Source: Spirosoma taeanense
GTDB taxonomy: Bacteria; Bacteroidota; Bacteroidia; Cytophagales; Spirosomataceae
Direction: 5' to 3'
DNA: 64,000 nt
NCBI RefSeq assembly: GCF_013127955.1
Contig: NZ_CP053435.1
Coordinates: 2,170,001 to 2,234,000, forward strand
Below are positions 35,041 to 45,295 of this stretch, piece after piece (position 1 is the stretch's first letter; every line of letters begins with the position of its first letter). Position numbers and translations under genes: made by a program. The notes beneath the pieces are model-generated. The model saw only the letters and a list, made by a program, of their open reading frames with translations, ran no database searches and was not told the DNA's origin.

Positions 35041-36060
35041 ATGCTGACAATGCAACGCATGACTGCTTTGCGGAGCCGTGGCCTATTCGCGGTTCTGCTA
35101 ACCGGGCTTGTCCTGGCGTTTTCGTCCTGTAAAAAAGACGAAGACAACACCCCGGCCCCGCCGACGATTTATAGCCTTATTTCGACGGGGAACCAGTTTA
35201 CTATTTTGAAAAAAGCCTTAGTGAAAGCCGGGCTGAATGGCCCGCTAAGCCAGCCGGGTAATCTGACCGTTTTTGCGCCGACGGATGCTGCGTTCAGAGC
35301 GTTTGGCTACGCCGATACGAATGCGATCAATAACATACCAGCTACACAGGTACCGTTGCTGGTCGCTGTATTGCAATACCACGTTATTGGCAGCAAGGTT
35401 GAGTCGTCGGCGATTCCCGCAGCTGTGAATACTCCGCAGCAGACGTTAGGTGGTCTACCGCTTTACGTCACGAAAGCCGCGTCCAGCACGACCTCATCGG
35501 CGACGTCAACCAGTATTTCGGTGAATGGCGCGCGGGTTGTATCGCTGGATGGTCAGGCCAGCAATGGGGCGGTTCACGTCATTGACCGGGTGCTGCTGCC
35601 GCCAGTTCTGGGTAATATAGCGGCCACCCTTCAGGGAATTCCGACACTTTTTCCGACCTATTCGTTTACGTTCCTGCAGGCCGCCGTGGCTAAGGCAGGT
35701 ATCGGCGGGGCCTTGATCGCCAATGGTCCGCTGACGGTCTTCGCACCGACAGATGCCGCGTTTACGGCCGCCAACCCGAATATAAAAACGGTGGAGGATG
35801 TGAATGCCTTACCAGCCGCCACGCTGGCCCAGATTCTGTCCTATCATGTAATTAACAACGCCCGCGCCTACACGCCCCTGATTACCAACGGGCAGAGCCT
35901 GACAACCCTGCAGGGCGGGACCATTACGGCCGCTACCAGCACAACCGGCATTACGGTAACTGGGCGCGGCAATAACAGCACTGCGTCGCGGGTTATCGGT
36001 CCGGATCTGTCTGCTACCAATGGGGTCATTCACGTTATTGACCGGTTGCTGTTACCCTAG
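35041..36060 (+). CDS. FAS1 (fasciclin) domain lipoprotein
   Basis: A 339-residue protein with a lipoprotein signal (lipobox FSSC, Cys about residue 30) and two FAS1 domains (about 45-185 and 190-339). Each has LTVFAPTDAAF and ends in VIDRVLLP or VIDRLLLP. FAS1 proteins mediate adhesion or bind surface ligands. Here it is probably anchored in the outer membrane or periplasm. An ATG at 35050 is an alternative start. Confidence 0.92.
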   Translation: MLTMQRMTALRSRGLFAVLLTGLVLAFSSCKKDEDNTPAPPTIYSLISTGNQFTILKKALVKAGLNGPLSQPGNLTVFAPTDAAFRAFGYADTNAINNIPATQVPLLVAVLQYHVIGSKVESSAIPAAVNTPQQTLGGLPLYVTKAASSTTSSATSTSISVNGARVVSLDGQASNGAVHVIDRVLLPPVLGNIAATLQGIPTLFPTYSFTFLQAAVAKAGIGGALIANGPLTVFAPTDAAFTAANPNIKTVEDVNALPAATLAQILSYHVINNARAYTPLITNGQSLTTLQGGTITAATSTTGITVTGRGNNSTASRVIGPDLSATNGVIHVIDRLLLP

Positions 36061-36084
36061 TATCAGCCAGCCTGAGTTGATTTG

Positions 36085-36120
36085 CAATAAGCCGCTCCGT
36101 AAGAGCGGCTTATTGTTATT
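36085..36120 (+). terminator. terminator of the FAS1 lipoprotein gene
   Basis: CAATAAGCCGCTC pairs with 36103-36115 across CGTAA, followed by a T-rich tail. Confidence 0.82.
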
Positions 36121-36280
36121 TAAGCCGGTTTGGGGCCGTTCGGGCGGAATCAAAACCCCACTGGAGATGTTTTGTTGTATAGGGTAAACCCTTATTCTGA
36201 CCGTCAAAATGTCGGGGCGAAAGCGCGCGATTGTCCGCAAGTCTTTCGACCTTTGGGCATTGACTTGTGACCTGCATCGA

Positions 36281-39200
36281 ATGGCCAAACCACAGAAAAA
36301 ACTGTTTTTATTAGACGCGCTGGCCCTCATTTACCGCGCTCATTTCGCCTTCAGCAAATCGCCCCGGATCTCCTCGCGGGGCGTGAATACCTCGGCCATC
36401 TTTGGCTTCATGAACGCCATGATCGAGGTGCTGACGAAGGAAAAACCCACCCACATCGGTGTCGCGTTCGACTCATCCAAGAAGACGTTCCGCCACGAGC
36501 AGTTCCCGATGTACAAGGCCACCCGGCAGTCGCAGCCGGAAGATATCAGCGTGGCTACGCCTTACATCAAACAGATTGTGGAGGCCATGCACATTCCCAT
36601 CCTGATTATGGATGGCTACGAAGCCGACGACATCATTGGAACAATTGCCAAAAAAGCCTCCCTGGCCGATTTTGAGGTTTTTATGATGACGCCCGACAAA
36701 GACTACGGTCAACTGGTCGAAGAGCACGTTCACATCTATAAACCGGCGTTTATGGGAAAACCGGCCGAGAAGCAGGGCGTAAAAGAAGTCTGCGAACGCT
36801 GGGGAATTGAACGTATTGAGCAGGTAACCGATATGCTTGGTCTGGTGGGCGATTCGGTCGATAACATTCCGGGTATTCCGGGCATTGGCGAAAAAACGGC
36901 GCAGAAACTCATCGCCGACTTTGGCAGTGTCGAAAACCTGATTGCCAACGCCGACCAGCTAAAAGGGAAACTTAAAGAGAACGTCGTCAACTACGGACAG
37001 CAGGGATTGCTGTCGAAACAACTGGCTACGATTCACCTCGACGTGCCGGTTGACTTCGACGAAGATCGGCTGCGGCATACCGAATACGACAAGCCCCGGC
37101 TGGCGGCTCTGCTGGACGAGCTGGAGTTCCGGCAGATGAAAACGCGGTTACTCGGCAACAACTTCGACGAGCAGCCACTGCCAGCGGCCTTCAAGAATAA
37201 CGCGCCCGCGCAAATGGACCTGTTCGATTCGCCGGGTGGTGATGCGCCCGCGTTTCTGCCGTTCCCGAACATGGGCGCGCTGAATCCATCGGGAGCGGGT
37301 GATCTGCCCTTTGATTTCAACAGCCCGGACGCGCCAGCCGCTGAGCAGTCTACAGCAAGCCCGGCAGCGGCTGAACCGGCCAAAAAGCCCAGGGCCAAAC
37401 GTACCGCCGTGAAAGCCCCCGTTGCGTCGGCCTCAGCCGCTACGCCCGACCACATAATCGATACGATTACTACAGATGATGCGCCCGGTAAGGAAGTAAC
37501 CGAAACCGGCGCGGACGCGCCCGCTTATCTGGACGTTTACCCGGACTATGAACTTGACGAAAACCAGCCGGAACGCCGGAAGACGATCCTGTCCGTTAAA
37601 CACGACTACCGGCTGGTCGACACCCCGGAACTGCGGGCGAGTCTGGTGCATTATCTGAGCCAGCAGACGAGTCTTTGCTTTGACTCCGAAACGACTGCCA
37701 TTGATCCGGTCGAGGCCGATCTGGTGGGGCTTTCGTTTGCGTATCGGGCCGGCGAAGCCTTTTACGTGCCTGTTTCGGCCGACCGCGACGAAGCGCAGGC
37801 CATTGTCGATCAGTTCAAACCGGTATTCGAAAACCCGAACATTGAAAAAGTCGGCCAGAACCTCAAGTATGACCTGCTGATGCTGAAAAAGTACGGCGTG
37901 GAAGTACAGGGTAAACTGTTCGATACCATGATTGCCCACTACCTGATTGAGCCCGAAATGCGCCATAATATGGACATGATGGCCATGACGTACCTGAACT
38001 ACCAGCCGGTTGAGATTGAAGCGCTGATCGGCAAGCGGGGCAAAGGGCAGCTGACCATGCGGGACGTGGACGTGCAGAAAGTGGTTGAGTACGCCGGTGA
38101 GGATGCCGATATTACGCTGCAACTCAAAGAGACCTTTCTGCCCCGGCTGGAAAAAGATAACCTGCATAAACTATTCGATCAGGTCGAGATGCCGTTGGTG
38201 CAGGTGCTGGCCGATCTGGAACTCGAAGGAATTACGATTGACACCAACGCCCTCGCCGAACTGTCGGCCACGCTCGATACAGATATGCGGCAGGTGCAGC
38301 AGGAGATTTTCGAGATTGCGGGCGAGTCGTTCAATATTGGTTCGCCAAAGCAGCTGGGCGAGATTCTGTTCGACAAGCTGAAACTCGATAAGAACGCCAA
38401 AAAGACCCGTACTGGCCAGTACGCAACGGGCGAGGAGATTCTATCCAAGCTGGAAGCCGAACACGAAATAGCCCGGAAGATTCTGGACTACCGGGAGCTG
38501 ATTAAGCTGAAAAACACGTACGTAGACGCGCTGCCCTTGCTGATCAGCAAGCGCGATGGCCGGATTCATACGTCGTTCAATCAGGCGGTGGCTTCCACTG
38601 GGCGGTTGAGTTCTGCCAATCCAAACCTCCAGAATATTCCCATCCGGACGCCCCGTGGGCAGGAAATCCGGAAGGCGTTCGTACCGCGCGGGCCGGAGTT
38701 CCTGATTATGTCAGCCGACTACTCACAGATCGAACTGCGGATTATGGCGGCCTTCAGTGGCGACAAAACCATGCTTGATGCGTTCAACAACGGGGTGGAT
38801 ATTCATACGCAGACGGCCAGCAAGGTCTTCCACGTCCCCATCAGCGACGTAACGGGCGACATGCGCCGGAAAGCCAAAACCATCAACTTCGGCATCATCT
38901 ACGGTATTTCGTCGTTCGGACTGGCCCAGCGGCTGAAGATTCCGCGCAAGGAAGCGTCGCAAATCATCGAGGAATACTTCGTGGAGTTCCCGGCCGTCAA
39001 GGCGTTCATGGATCAGAGCATCGAGAAAGCGCGGGGCTTCGGGTATGCCGAAACAATTCTGGGCCGACGCCGGTATCTGCGCGACATTAACTCGCGCAAC
39101 ATGACCGACCGTTTGTTTGCCGAACGTAACGCTATCAACGCGCCCATCCAGGGCAGCGCGGCCGACATGCTCAAGATCGCTATGATTCAGATTCACGAGT

Positions 39201-39391
39201 TCATGCAGCGCGAGCAGCTGAAGTCAAAGATGATTCTGACCGTTCATGACGAACTGGTGTTCGACGCGCATAAGGAGGAACTTGAGTTGCTGCGCGAAAA
39301 CGTGGACCGAATCATGAAAAACGCCATCCCGATGGCGGTGCAGATGGAGACCGGCATCGGGGTAGGCGAGAACTGGCTCGTAGCGCACTGA
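36281..39391 (+). CDS. polA: DNA polymerase I
   Basis: A 1036-residue enzyme for gap filling and primer removal. The N-terminal 5'-3' exonuclease has AFDSSKKTFRHEQ, DGYEADDIIGT and GDSVDNIPGIPGIGEKTA. A long Ala/Pro-rich linker (about 320-430) follows, then a 3'-5' exonuclease-like domain with DSETT. The polymerase domain has motif A with Asp813 (SADYSQIELR), motif B KTINFGIIYGISSFGL and motif C VHDEL at 988-992. I chose the ATG at 36281, since the 24-residue extension from 36209 is not family-like. It converges on the M20 peptidase gene with a 5-nt gap. Confidence 0.96.
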   Translation: MAKPQKKLFLLDALALIYRAHFAFSKSPRISSRGVNTSAIFGFMNAMIEVLTKEKPTHIGVAFDSSKKTFRHEQFPMYKATRQSQPEDISVATPYIKQIVEAMHIPILIMDGYEADDIIGTIAKKASLADFEVFMMTPDKDYGQLVEEHVHIYKPAFMGKPAEKQGVKEVCERWGIERIEQVTDMLGLVGDSVDNIPGIPGIGEKTAQKLIADFGSVENLIANADQLKGKLKENVVNYGQQGLLSKQLATIHLDVPVDFDEDRLRHTEYDKPRLAALLDELEFRQMKTRLLGNNFDEQPLPAAFKNNAPAQMDLFDSPGGDAPAFLPFPNMGALNPSGAGDLPFDFNSPDAPAAEQSTASPAAAEPAKKPRAKRTAVKAPVASASAATPDHIIDTITTDDAPGKEVTETGADAPAYLDVYPDYELDENQPERRKTILSVKHDYRLVDTPELRASLVHYLSQQTSLCFDSETTAIDPVEADLVGLSFAYRAGEAFYVPVSADRDEAQAIVDQFKPVFENPNIEKVGQNLKYDLLMLKKYGVEVQGKLFDTMIAHYLIEPEMRHNMDMMAMTYLNYQPVEIEALIGKRGKGQLTMRDVDVQKVVEYAGEDADITLQLKETFLPRLEKDNLHKLFDQVEMPLVQVLADLELEGITIDTNALAELSATLDTDMRQVQQEIFEIAGESFNIGSPKQLGEILFDKLKLDKNAKKTRTGQYATGEEILSKLEAEHEIARKILDYRELIKLKNTYVDALPLLISKRDGRIHTSFNQAVASTGRLSSANPNLQNIPIRTPRGQEIRKAFVPRGPEFLIMSADYSQIELRIMAAFSGDKTMLDAFNNGVDIHTQTASKVFHVPISDVTGDMRRKAKTINFGIIYGISSFGLAQRLKIPRKEASQIIEEYFVEFPAVKAFMDQSIEKARGFGYAETILGRRRYLRDINSRNMTDRLFAERNAINAPIQGSAADMLKIAMIQIHEFMQREQLKSKMILTVHDELVFDAHKEELELLRENVDRIMKNAIPMAVQMETGIGVGENWLVAH

Positions 39392-39396
39392 CCGAC

Positions 39397-40926
39397 TCAG
39401 AGCCGCATCAGCGCTACGTAGGTTTCCAGGCCGTCCCACAGGTTCTGAAGACGCAGGTTTTCGTTTTCGGCGTGCTGATTGTTGTCATGGTTAGCAACCG
39501 GAACGGTTATCGTTGGCGTCTTCAGAATCTGTTCGAACAGATACAGCGGTAAACTGCCGCCCAGGCTTGGCTGCAGCACAATGTTGTCCTTAACCGTCGA
39601 CTGAACCGCTTTCACGACAGTCTGGGCGATGGGCAGGTCCATAGGCGTCCGCTGAGCGTTGTAGCCTGATTCAGCAGTAATCCGGGCAATGCGTGGGTAT
39701 TTCGCCCGTTCTTCGTCGGTGATGCTTTCCTTTTGCGTAACGTAATACCCCTGCGCAACGACGTGATCGATAACTTTCTGCACCTGCCGCCTGGCATCGT
39801 TACCCAGCACGAGCCGCAGGTCGAGCGTGGCTGTGGCTGAGGTAGGGATAACGTTGGCCGCCAGCTTACCGACGTTGGCACTCGATAACCCATTAATGTT
39901 CAGCGAAGGGCGCATCAGGAGTTCAGCCAGCGATTTGCCGCCCCCTTCGGCCTTGCCAAAGCCCAGTTCCTGCCGAAGCCGCTCGTCAATCGCCGGAATC
40001 CTGGTCAGTGCCTGCTTCTCCAGTTCAGTGAGGGGCGTTACGTCGTCATAGAAGCCCTTAATCAGCACATTGCCATCGTCATCTTTCATGGACGCCAGCA
40101 GCCGGGCGAGCATCATGGCCGGGTTGGGCGCCCAGTTCCCGTAATGACCGCTATGAAGGGGGCGTTTGGATGCGTATACTTTTAGTTCCACATTGATGTC
40201 GCCCCGAACGCCGAACTGCACCTGTTTGCGGCCCGTCTGATGCACAGGGCCGTCGCAGATGATCCAGAGATCGCTTTTCAGCTTGTCTTTGTGGCGTTCC
40301 AGAATCTCATTCAGGTGGGTGGAACCGGCTTCCTCTTCGCCTTCGAAAAAGAACTTAAGGTTGGCCGTGGGCTTTACGTTCATCTTCAGCAGCGCATCGT
40401 AAGCGGCCAGAATCGTGAACACGCCTGCCTTGTCGTCGGACGAACTCCGGGCATAGATACGCCAGTCCGGATTGATCGGCTCGCCGGGTTTGGGCAGGGA
40501 AACGGGCTGTCCGCCCGCGTCCAGCCGACCACTGTACAGGGCCGGCTCGAACGGTTTCAGGCCCTCGGCCCATTGGTTCGGATTGACAGGCTGGCCATCG
40601 TAATGCGCGTAAAAGACCACCGTTTTTGTCGCGCCCGGCACCATCACTTCGCCATAGACTGCCGGGGGAACGCCTTTTGTGCGGCCATCTAGTAGCTGGG
40701 GTTGAATGCCCCGCCGTTTCAACATATCGGCGATATAGCCCGCCGTTTTTTGAATACCTGCCGTATCATATACTACATTGGGAATGGCGAGCAAACCCCT
40801 GAATTCGTCAAGTAACTGCCGCTCATGCTGCTGGCGGTAGGAGCGGGTTTTCAGGGTCAGCTCACTTTGGGAAAAGGCAGTGCCTGCGAGCAAAAGGCAA
40901 CTTAAAAGCAGAGCAAATTTCTTCAT
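39397..40926 (-). CDS. exported M20 family peptidase
   Basis: A 509-residue zinc dipeptidase-like protein with a signal peptide (MKKFALLLSCLLLAGTAFSQ). Metal ligands are in VVFYAHYDGQPV, SSDDKAGV and the catalytic EGEEEAGSTHL. A dimerisation insert with HSGHYGNWAPNPA follows. Likely cleaves short peptides in the periplasm. The ATG at 40926 is chosen because it opens on the signal peptide. Confidence 0.92.
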   Translation of the reverse strand: MKKFALLLSCLLLAGTAFSQSELTLKTRSYRQQHERQLLDEFRGLLAIPNVVYDTAGIQKTAGYIADMLKRRGIQPQLLDGRTKGVPPAVYGEVMVPGATKTVVFYAHYDGQPVNPNQWAEGLKPFEPALYSGRLDAGGQPVSLPKPGEPINPDWRIYARSSSDDKAGVFTILAAYDALLKMNVKPTANLKFFFEGEEEAGSTHLNEILERHKDKLKSDLWIICDGPVHQTGRKQVQFGVRGDINVELKVYASKRPLHSGHYGNWAPNPAMMLARLLASMKDDDGNVLIKGFYDDVTPLTELEKQALTRIPAIDERLRQELGFGKAEGGGKSLAELLMRPSLNINGLSSANVGKLAANVIPTSATATLDLRLVLGNDARRQVQKVIDHVVAQGYYVTQKESITDEERAKYPRIARITAESGYNAQRTPMDLPIAQTVVKAVQSTVKDNIVLQPSLGGSLPLYLFEQILKTPTITVPVANHDNNQHAENENLRLQNLWDGLETYVALMRL

Positions 40927-41128
40927 GCTGGATACTGGAAGCGTAAAAACGCTCGAAAATACAGAATCAGGAGCATGATTCGGTGAAAGCCTCTTTGAGT
41001 AGCATTCTCCAGGTAAAGAAACGAACAAGTTTAATTAGCTCTTTGGGAAATACCCCAGCGGTGAGGCTCCTGATTCGTCTTGAAAGTCATTTAGTTGGCC
41101 AGCGCGGTTTCCACTACGGAACAGAATA

Positions 41129-41166
41129 GCCGAAGGGCCAGCACTTTTCCATGCTGGCCCTTCGGC
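41129..41166. repeat. long inverted repeat between M20 and dehydrogenase genes
   Basis: Perfect 15-bp arms (41129-41143 and 41152-41166) with an 8-base loop and no T tract on either strand. Probably a second, downstream part of the terminator region of the minus-strand dehydrogenase. Confidence 0.5.
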
Positions 41167-41174
41167 ACAATAGA

Positions 41175-41216
41175 TTTCAAAAAAGAAAGCCGGAACCAAT
41201 TCAAACGATTCCGGCC
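41175..41216 (-). terminator. terminator of the molybdenum hydroxylase operon
   Basis: On the minus strand GCCGGAA pairs with TTCCGGC (41190-41196 with 41209-41215), followed by CTTTCTTTTTTG, 20 nt after the stop at 41235. Confidence 0.72.
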
Positions 41217-41234
41217 CTAATCAGGACTGGGCAA

Positions 41235-43517
41235 CTACCCGGAAATCTTTTTCTCCAGTTCCGACCCAAACGGCTGGTTATAAAACCGTTTACCCTTGTT
41301 TTTGTAGAGGGCATTAGCCACCGCGCCAAATACGGGCGGGAAAGGCGGTTCGCCTAGGCCAGTCGGGTCGATGTCGTTCTCCACAAAGTAGACCTCTATC
41401 TGCTTCGGCGCTTCGTTATGCCGAATGATGCGGTAGTTGTGGAAGTTCGATTGCTCGGCAGCCCCGTTCTTGTGCGTCAGGGCACCGTAGAACGCGTTGC
41501 CGATGCCATCGACCACCGCTCCCTGTACCATGTTTTTTGCCGATTCGGGATTGATCACGATACCGCAGTCCATGGCGCTAAATACCCGCTCTACGTAGGG
41601 CTGACCATCGCGGGTTACCATATCGACCACGTGGGCTGCGTAGGAGTTGTGGCAGAAATAAGCAGCCACACCCCGGCTATACTTTTCATGACCCGGTTTG
41701 TTCCAGTCCGACTTGTCGCGTACCAGCGTCAGTACACCCGCATACGGGTCAGGGTCATAGTCGTTGTTTTTGCCGACTGGGTTTTCCTTGGCCCGTTTCA
41801 GGAGTTCCAGCCGGAACTCGATGGGGTCTTTGCCCATGGCCTCCGCCAGTTCGTCCAGAAACGACTGCTCGGCGGCTGCGTTGAAGTTGGAGCGTGGTGC
41901 CCGGAAAGCCCCAATGGTGATATTGGACGGAATCTGCCAACCTTCGGCCAGGTAGTTATCAACGGCTCCGGCCGGGAAGCGGTTAGCATGAATCGGATGC
42001 TCCGGGACACCACCCCCTTTCACATGGAACGCAACCAGGTTTTTGTTCGCATCCAGGGCCGCGCGATACGTAGCCGTGTACATCGGGCGATAGATGCCGT
42101 AGGTCATGTCGTCTTCGCGGGAGTAGACCAGCTTGATGGGGGCTTTGGCTTTTTTGGAGATCAGAGCCGCTTCCACCAGATAATGCGAATAGGCCCGACG
42201 GCCAAACCCTCCGCCCATGCGCGTCATCTGTATCTCAATCTTCTCGGCGGGCAGGTCTAAACGTTTGGCCAGGGTCTGTTCGGCAATGCCCGGAGCTTGC
42301 AGGGGTCCGGCCAGCAAGGCTTTCTCGTCGGTCACATGGGCGAAGAAATTCATCGGCTCCATACAGTTATGCGCCAGGAAGGGTGCCGTGTAGGTTCGTT
42401 CGATGACCTGGGCCGCATTTTTGAAGGCCGTTTCCGGGTCTCCGTCCTTGCGGAGCTCAGTTGCCGGTTTTTGCGCCCATTCCTTCATCTTATCCAGATG
42501 CGCGGTGGTACTTTCCAGACCGGCGGGCGTAATCTCCTCGACTTTACGCCCGAATGCATTCATGGTTTCCTTAATCTCAGGAGTAGTCTCCCACTGGGCC
42601 TTTAATTTTTTGCGGGCATTCATGACCTCCCAGGTCGTTTTACCTACAACCACCAGCAGCTCATTAAACGACCGGGTTTCAAAGGCACCCCGTTCCGAAC
42701 CTTCCTCAAACAAGGTGATGCTAAAGACATCGTTAATCCCCGGCATTTTCAGCGCCTGCGAGGCATCAAACGACTTGAGTTTCATGCCGAAGGCCGGTGG
42801 ATGCTGAATCATGGCGATGAGCATACCTTCCTGGCGGAAATCCAGACCAAACAGCGGCTTTCCCGTCACGATCTTCAGACCCTCCACATTTTTCTGTGGG
42901 CTTCTGACAATGCTGAACTCCTTTGGGGTTTTAACTTTAACGTCCTTGGGCACGGGAATTCCGGCGGCTTTGGAAGCCATCTCGCCGTACTTAGCCGTGC
43001 GCATGGTTTTTTCGTGGATGATCATTCCCGTTTTGGTGGTTACTTCCTCCACCGGCACGTTCCAGGTTTGGGCGGCTGCCTCCCGCAGCATCTGCCGGGC
43101 TGCGGCCCCAGCCGTGCGAAGGGGCTTCCAGTAAGCGCGAACCGACTGACTCCCGCCCGTAAACTGAGAACCGAACTTCGTATTATCGTGCGGAGCCATT
43201 TCGACCACGACATCCGCCCAGTTTACGTCCAGTTCTTCGGCCAGCATCATGGGCAGCGACGTCATCACATTCTGCCCGAATTCCGGATTGGGGCACATGA
43301 GTTTGATTACGTTGTCCGGCGTAATCTGAATGTAGCCGTTGAGTTGGGCCCATTGCGGAGGCAGGTTCAGCGCCTGCATTTTATTGGCGGCCGGAATATC
43401 GGTCGCCTTAACGCTAGATAACCAGCTTATGCTGAGCATCATGCCACCGCCCGAAAGCAGCGACGCCTTCAGGAAGGACCGCCGGTTATAAGTAGTTTGG
43501 CAATTGTTCATGGTCAA
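41235..43517 (-). CDS. molybdenum hydroxylase large subunit (IorB/xanthine dehydrogenase family)
   Basis: A 760-residue molybdopterin cofactor-binding subunit. A Tat signal is at the start (NRRSFLKAS, residues 11-19), so the folded enzyme is exported. Cofactor-binding motifs are MGGGFGRRAYSHY and the catalytic Glu in GLGEPPFPP. The partner is the [2Fe-2S] subunit encoded 32 nt upstream, and no FAD subunit is present. This is the two-subunit layout of isoquinoline 1-oxidoreductase-like aldehyde or N-heterocycle oxidases. The substrate is unknown. The start may be the Met at 43511. Confidence 0.9.
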   Translation of the reverse strand: MTMNNCQTTYNRRSFLKASLLSGGGMMLSISWLSSVKATDIPAANKMQALNLPPQWAQLNGYIQITPDNVIKLMCPNPEFGQNVMTSLPMMLAEELDVNWADVVVEMAPHDNTKFGSQFTGGSQSVRAYWKPLRTAGAAARQMLREAAAQTWNVPVEEVTTKTGMIIHEKTMRTAKYGEMASKAAGIPVPKDVKVKTPKEFSIVRSPQKNVEGLKIVTGKPLFGLDFRQEGMLIAMIQHPPAFGMKLKSFDASQALKMPGINDVFSITLFEEGSERGAFETRSFNELLVVVGKTTWEVMNARKKLKAQWETTPEIKETMNAFGRKVEEITPAGLESTTAHLDKMKEWAQKPATELRKDGDPETAFKNAAQVIERTYTAPFLAHNCMEPMNFFAHVTDEKALLAGPLQAPGIAEQTLAKRLDLPAEKIEIQMTRMGGGFGRRAYSHYLVEAALISKKAKAPIKLVYSREDDMTYGIYRPMYTATYRAALDANKNLVAFHVKGGGVPEHPIHANRFPAGAVDNYLAEGWQIPSNITIGAFRAPRSNFNAAAEQSFLDELAEAMGKDPIEFRLELLKRAKENPVGKNNDYDPDPYAGVLTLVRDKSDWNKPGHEKYSRGVAAYFCHNSYAAHVVDMVTRDGQPYVERVFSAMDCGIVINPESAKNMVQGAVVDGIGNAFYGALTHKNGAAEQSNFHNYRIIRHNEAPKQIEVYFVENDIDPTGLGEPPFPPVFGAVANALYKNKGKRFYNQPFGSELEKKISG

Positions 43518-43549
43518 GGTTCTGTTTTTGAGTTGACGACAACGCGTAA

Positions 43550-44005
43550 CTACTTTTGGGCGACTGATTTGATGGCTTCTTTAATACGCAGGTACGTTCC
43601 GCAGCGGCAGAGGTTGCCACTCATGAACGCATCAATATCGGCATCACTCGGATTCGGATTGGTTTTCAGCAGTGAAGCCGCACTCATCATTTGCCCGGCC
43701 TGACAGTAGCCACACTGCGCTACGTCGTGGTCGAGCCAGGCTTTCTGCACGGGATGGTCGCCTTTCTGCGACAAGCCTTCAATCGTCGTGACTTCCTGAT
43801 TGGCCAGGGAAGAGATGGGCAGCTGGCACGAACGCACCGCCATCCCGTTCAGGTGAACCGTACAGGCTCCACACTGACCAACGCCACAGCCATATTTGGT
43901 GCCTGTCAGACCAATTACGTCGCGAAGTGCCCAAAGCAGGGGCATTTGCGGGTCGGCCGTCAGTGTCTGGCTTTTCCCATTGAGTTTGAAGGTTATGTTT
44001 GCCAT
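43550..44005 (-). CDS. [2Fe-2S] subunit of molybdenum hydroxylase (IorA-like)
   Basis: A 151-residue protein. The N-terminal plant-type [2Fe-2S] cluster is held by [16 protein letters not shown] plus a Cys near residue 61. The C-terminal four-helix [2Fe-2S] domain has [10 protein letters not shown] and NLCRCGTY. It passes electrons from the Mo subunit (next gene). It has no signal of its own and probably leaves the cell with the Tat-carrying partner. Confidence 0.93.
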   Translation of the reverse strand: MANITFKLNGKSQTLTADPQMPLLWALRDVIGLTGTKYGCGVGQCGACTVHLNGMAVRSCQLPISSLANQEVTTIEGLSQKGDHPVQKAWLDHDVAQCGYCQAGQMMSAASLLKTNPNPSDADIDAFMSGNLCRCGTYLRIKEAIKSVAQK

Positions 44006-44146
44006 ACCGTGGGGCGAAAAATGGAGTATAAATCAGCTTATAAAATTATTGGTGCTGTTCCTACTAAGGTAACGAGAAACAAACAATCTTTTACGAATTT
44101 CAAACATCCAGACTACGGCTCCGCCTTTAACGAGCGGGCCGTTTTA

Positions 44147-45295
44147 TTACTTATTGTATTCTTCATCAGCTACCGGATTCAACCAGACGACTGCACCTTT
44201 ATAGGTATTTGTAATGGCAACCTGCACTAGCGGATCGTCCTTGCTGGCCCCATGCCAGTGCGGAACGTTGGGCGGGCAGTTGACAACCTCTCCTTTCCGG
44301 ATAATTCGTTTCGGGCTACCTTGTTCCTGATAGTAACCGATGCCATCCGTAATGAGCAGAATCTGTCCGGCGGGATGTGAATGCCAGTTTGTTCGGGCGC
44401 CTGGCTCAAACGTTACGCTACCGACCTGCGTGGGATTCAGACTATCAGACACGATCAGTTGCTGAAGCCATGCGTTGCCCGTAAAATTACTGTTCGTGAT
44501 TTTTTCTCCTTTTAGAAATAGCGTGGCTGCCTGAACAATAGCTTTAGTACGTGGCGTTCTCTTTAGAACCGTTTGCAATACCTGGTTTGCCGCATTGCCT
44601 TCGTTTATCCCTACGCTGGTCTGAATGATAGACACGAGCTGGGTAAGCTGTTGCTCCGTAAGTCCGTTGTATAAGCCAACTCCAAAATGAGCGCGCAGTT
44701 GATTTTCGACACCGCTCAGGCTGGCCAACGCCGAAATAGTAGCAATTTCCCGGGTTTTCCAGTCCAGGTTATCCCGACCGAAAATATCGCCAAACAAGTG
44801 TTCTTTCAGAAACTGGTCGATGGCGGGTGCAAACTCGTACACCTCACCCGTAATGGGCACGCCTACAAGGCGAGTTTGCAGTTCCGTACCCAGTTGCCGC
44901 TTTGTTTTATTGGCCGGTAGTGGCGCAGGCTCTCTACCCGGTTTATCGATTATTCCTTGTTGTTTTCGGGCCTTCAGCACATCCATAAAACTGTGGAGGG
45001 CGTTCAGACTTCGTGGAAACCCGGCATATGCATAAAGCTGCACCAGAATTTCTTTAAGTTCATTGACGGTCAAACCCGCGTCTAATCCGGTGTTCAGGGC
45101 GTTCTGCAATTGCGCCATATTGCCCTGCGCTGTAAAAGCGGAAATGGTAACGATTGCCTGCTGCGCTGCACTCAGTTCCTGACCTGCTTCCATACGGAGT
45201 GAATTCGCGGCATTCGTCGGCTGCTGCGCCTTTACGGATTTAGCTGAACAGAACGCAAAGAGTCCTATCAGGAAGAAAAGCTTTAGGTGGGTCAT
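44147..45295 (-). CDS. exported protein with two CMD domains and a cupin
   Basis: A 382-residue protein with a signal peptide (ending KAQQ). Two carboxymuconolactone decarboxylase-like domains follow (about 35-115 and 150-230), and a cupin domain at about 280-382. The cupin has the metal motif WHSHPAGQILLITDG and a late HWHG. The CMD domains lack a visible CxxC redox pair. The cupin is closely related to the separate cupin gene at 45937-46401, which suggests duplication and fusion. Probably involved in turning over small organic acids, lactones or reactive species. The substrate is unknown. Confidence 0.85.
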   Translation of the reverse strand: MTHLKLFFLIGLFAFCSAKSVKAQQPTNAANSLRMEAGQELSAAQQAIVTISAFTAQGNMAQLQNALNTGLDAGLTVNELKEILVQLYAYAGFPRSLNALHSFMDVLKARKQQGIIDKPGREPAPLPANKTKRQLGTELQTRLVGVPITGEVYEFAPAIDQFLKEHLFGDIFGRDNLDWKTREIATISALASLSGVENQLRAHFGVGLYNGLTEQQLTQLVSIIQTSVGINEGNAANQVLQTVLKRTPRTKAIVQAATLFLKGEKITNSNFTGNAWLQQLIVSDSLNPTQVGSVTFEPGARTNWHSHPAGQILLITDGIGYYQEQGSPKRIIRKGEVVNCPPNVPHWHGASKDDPLVQVAITNTYKGAVVWLNPVADEEYNK

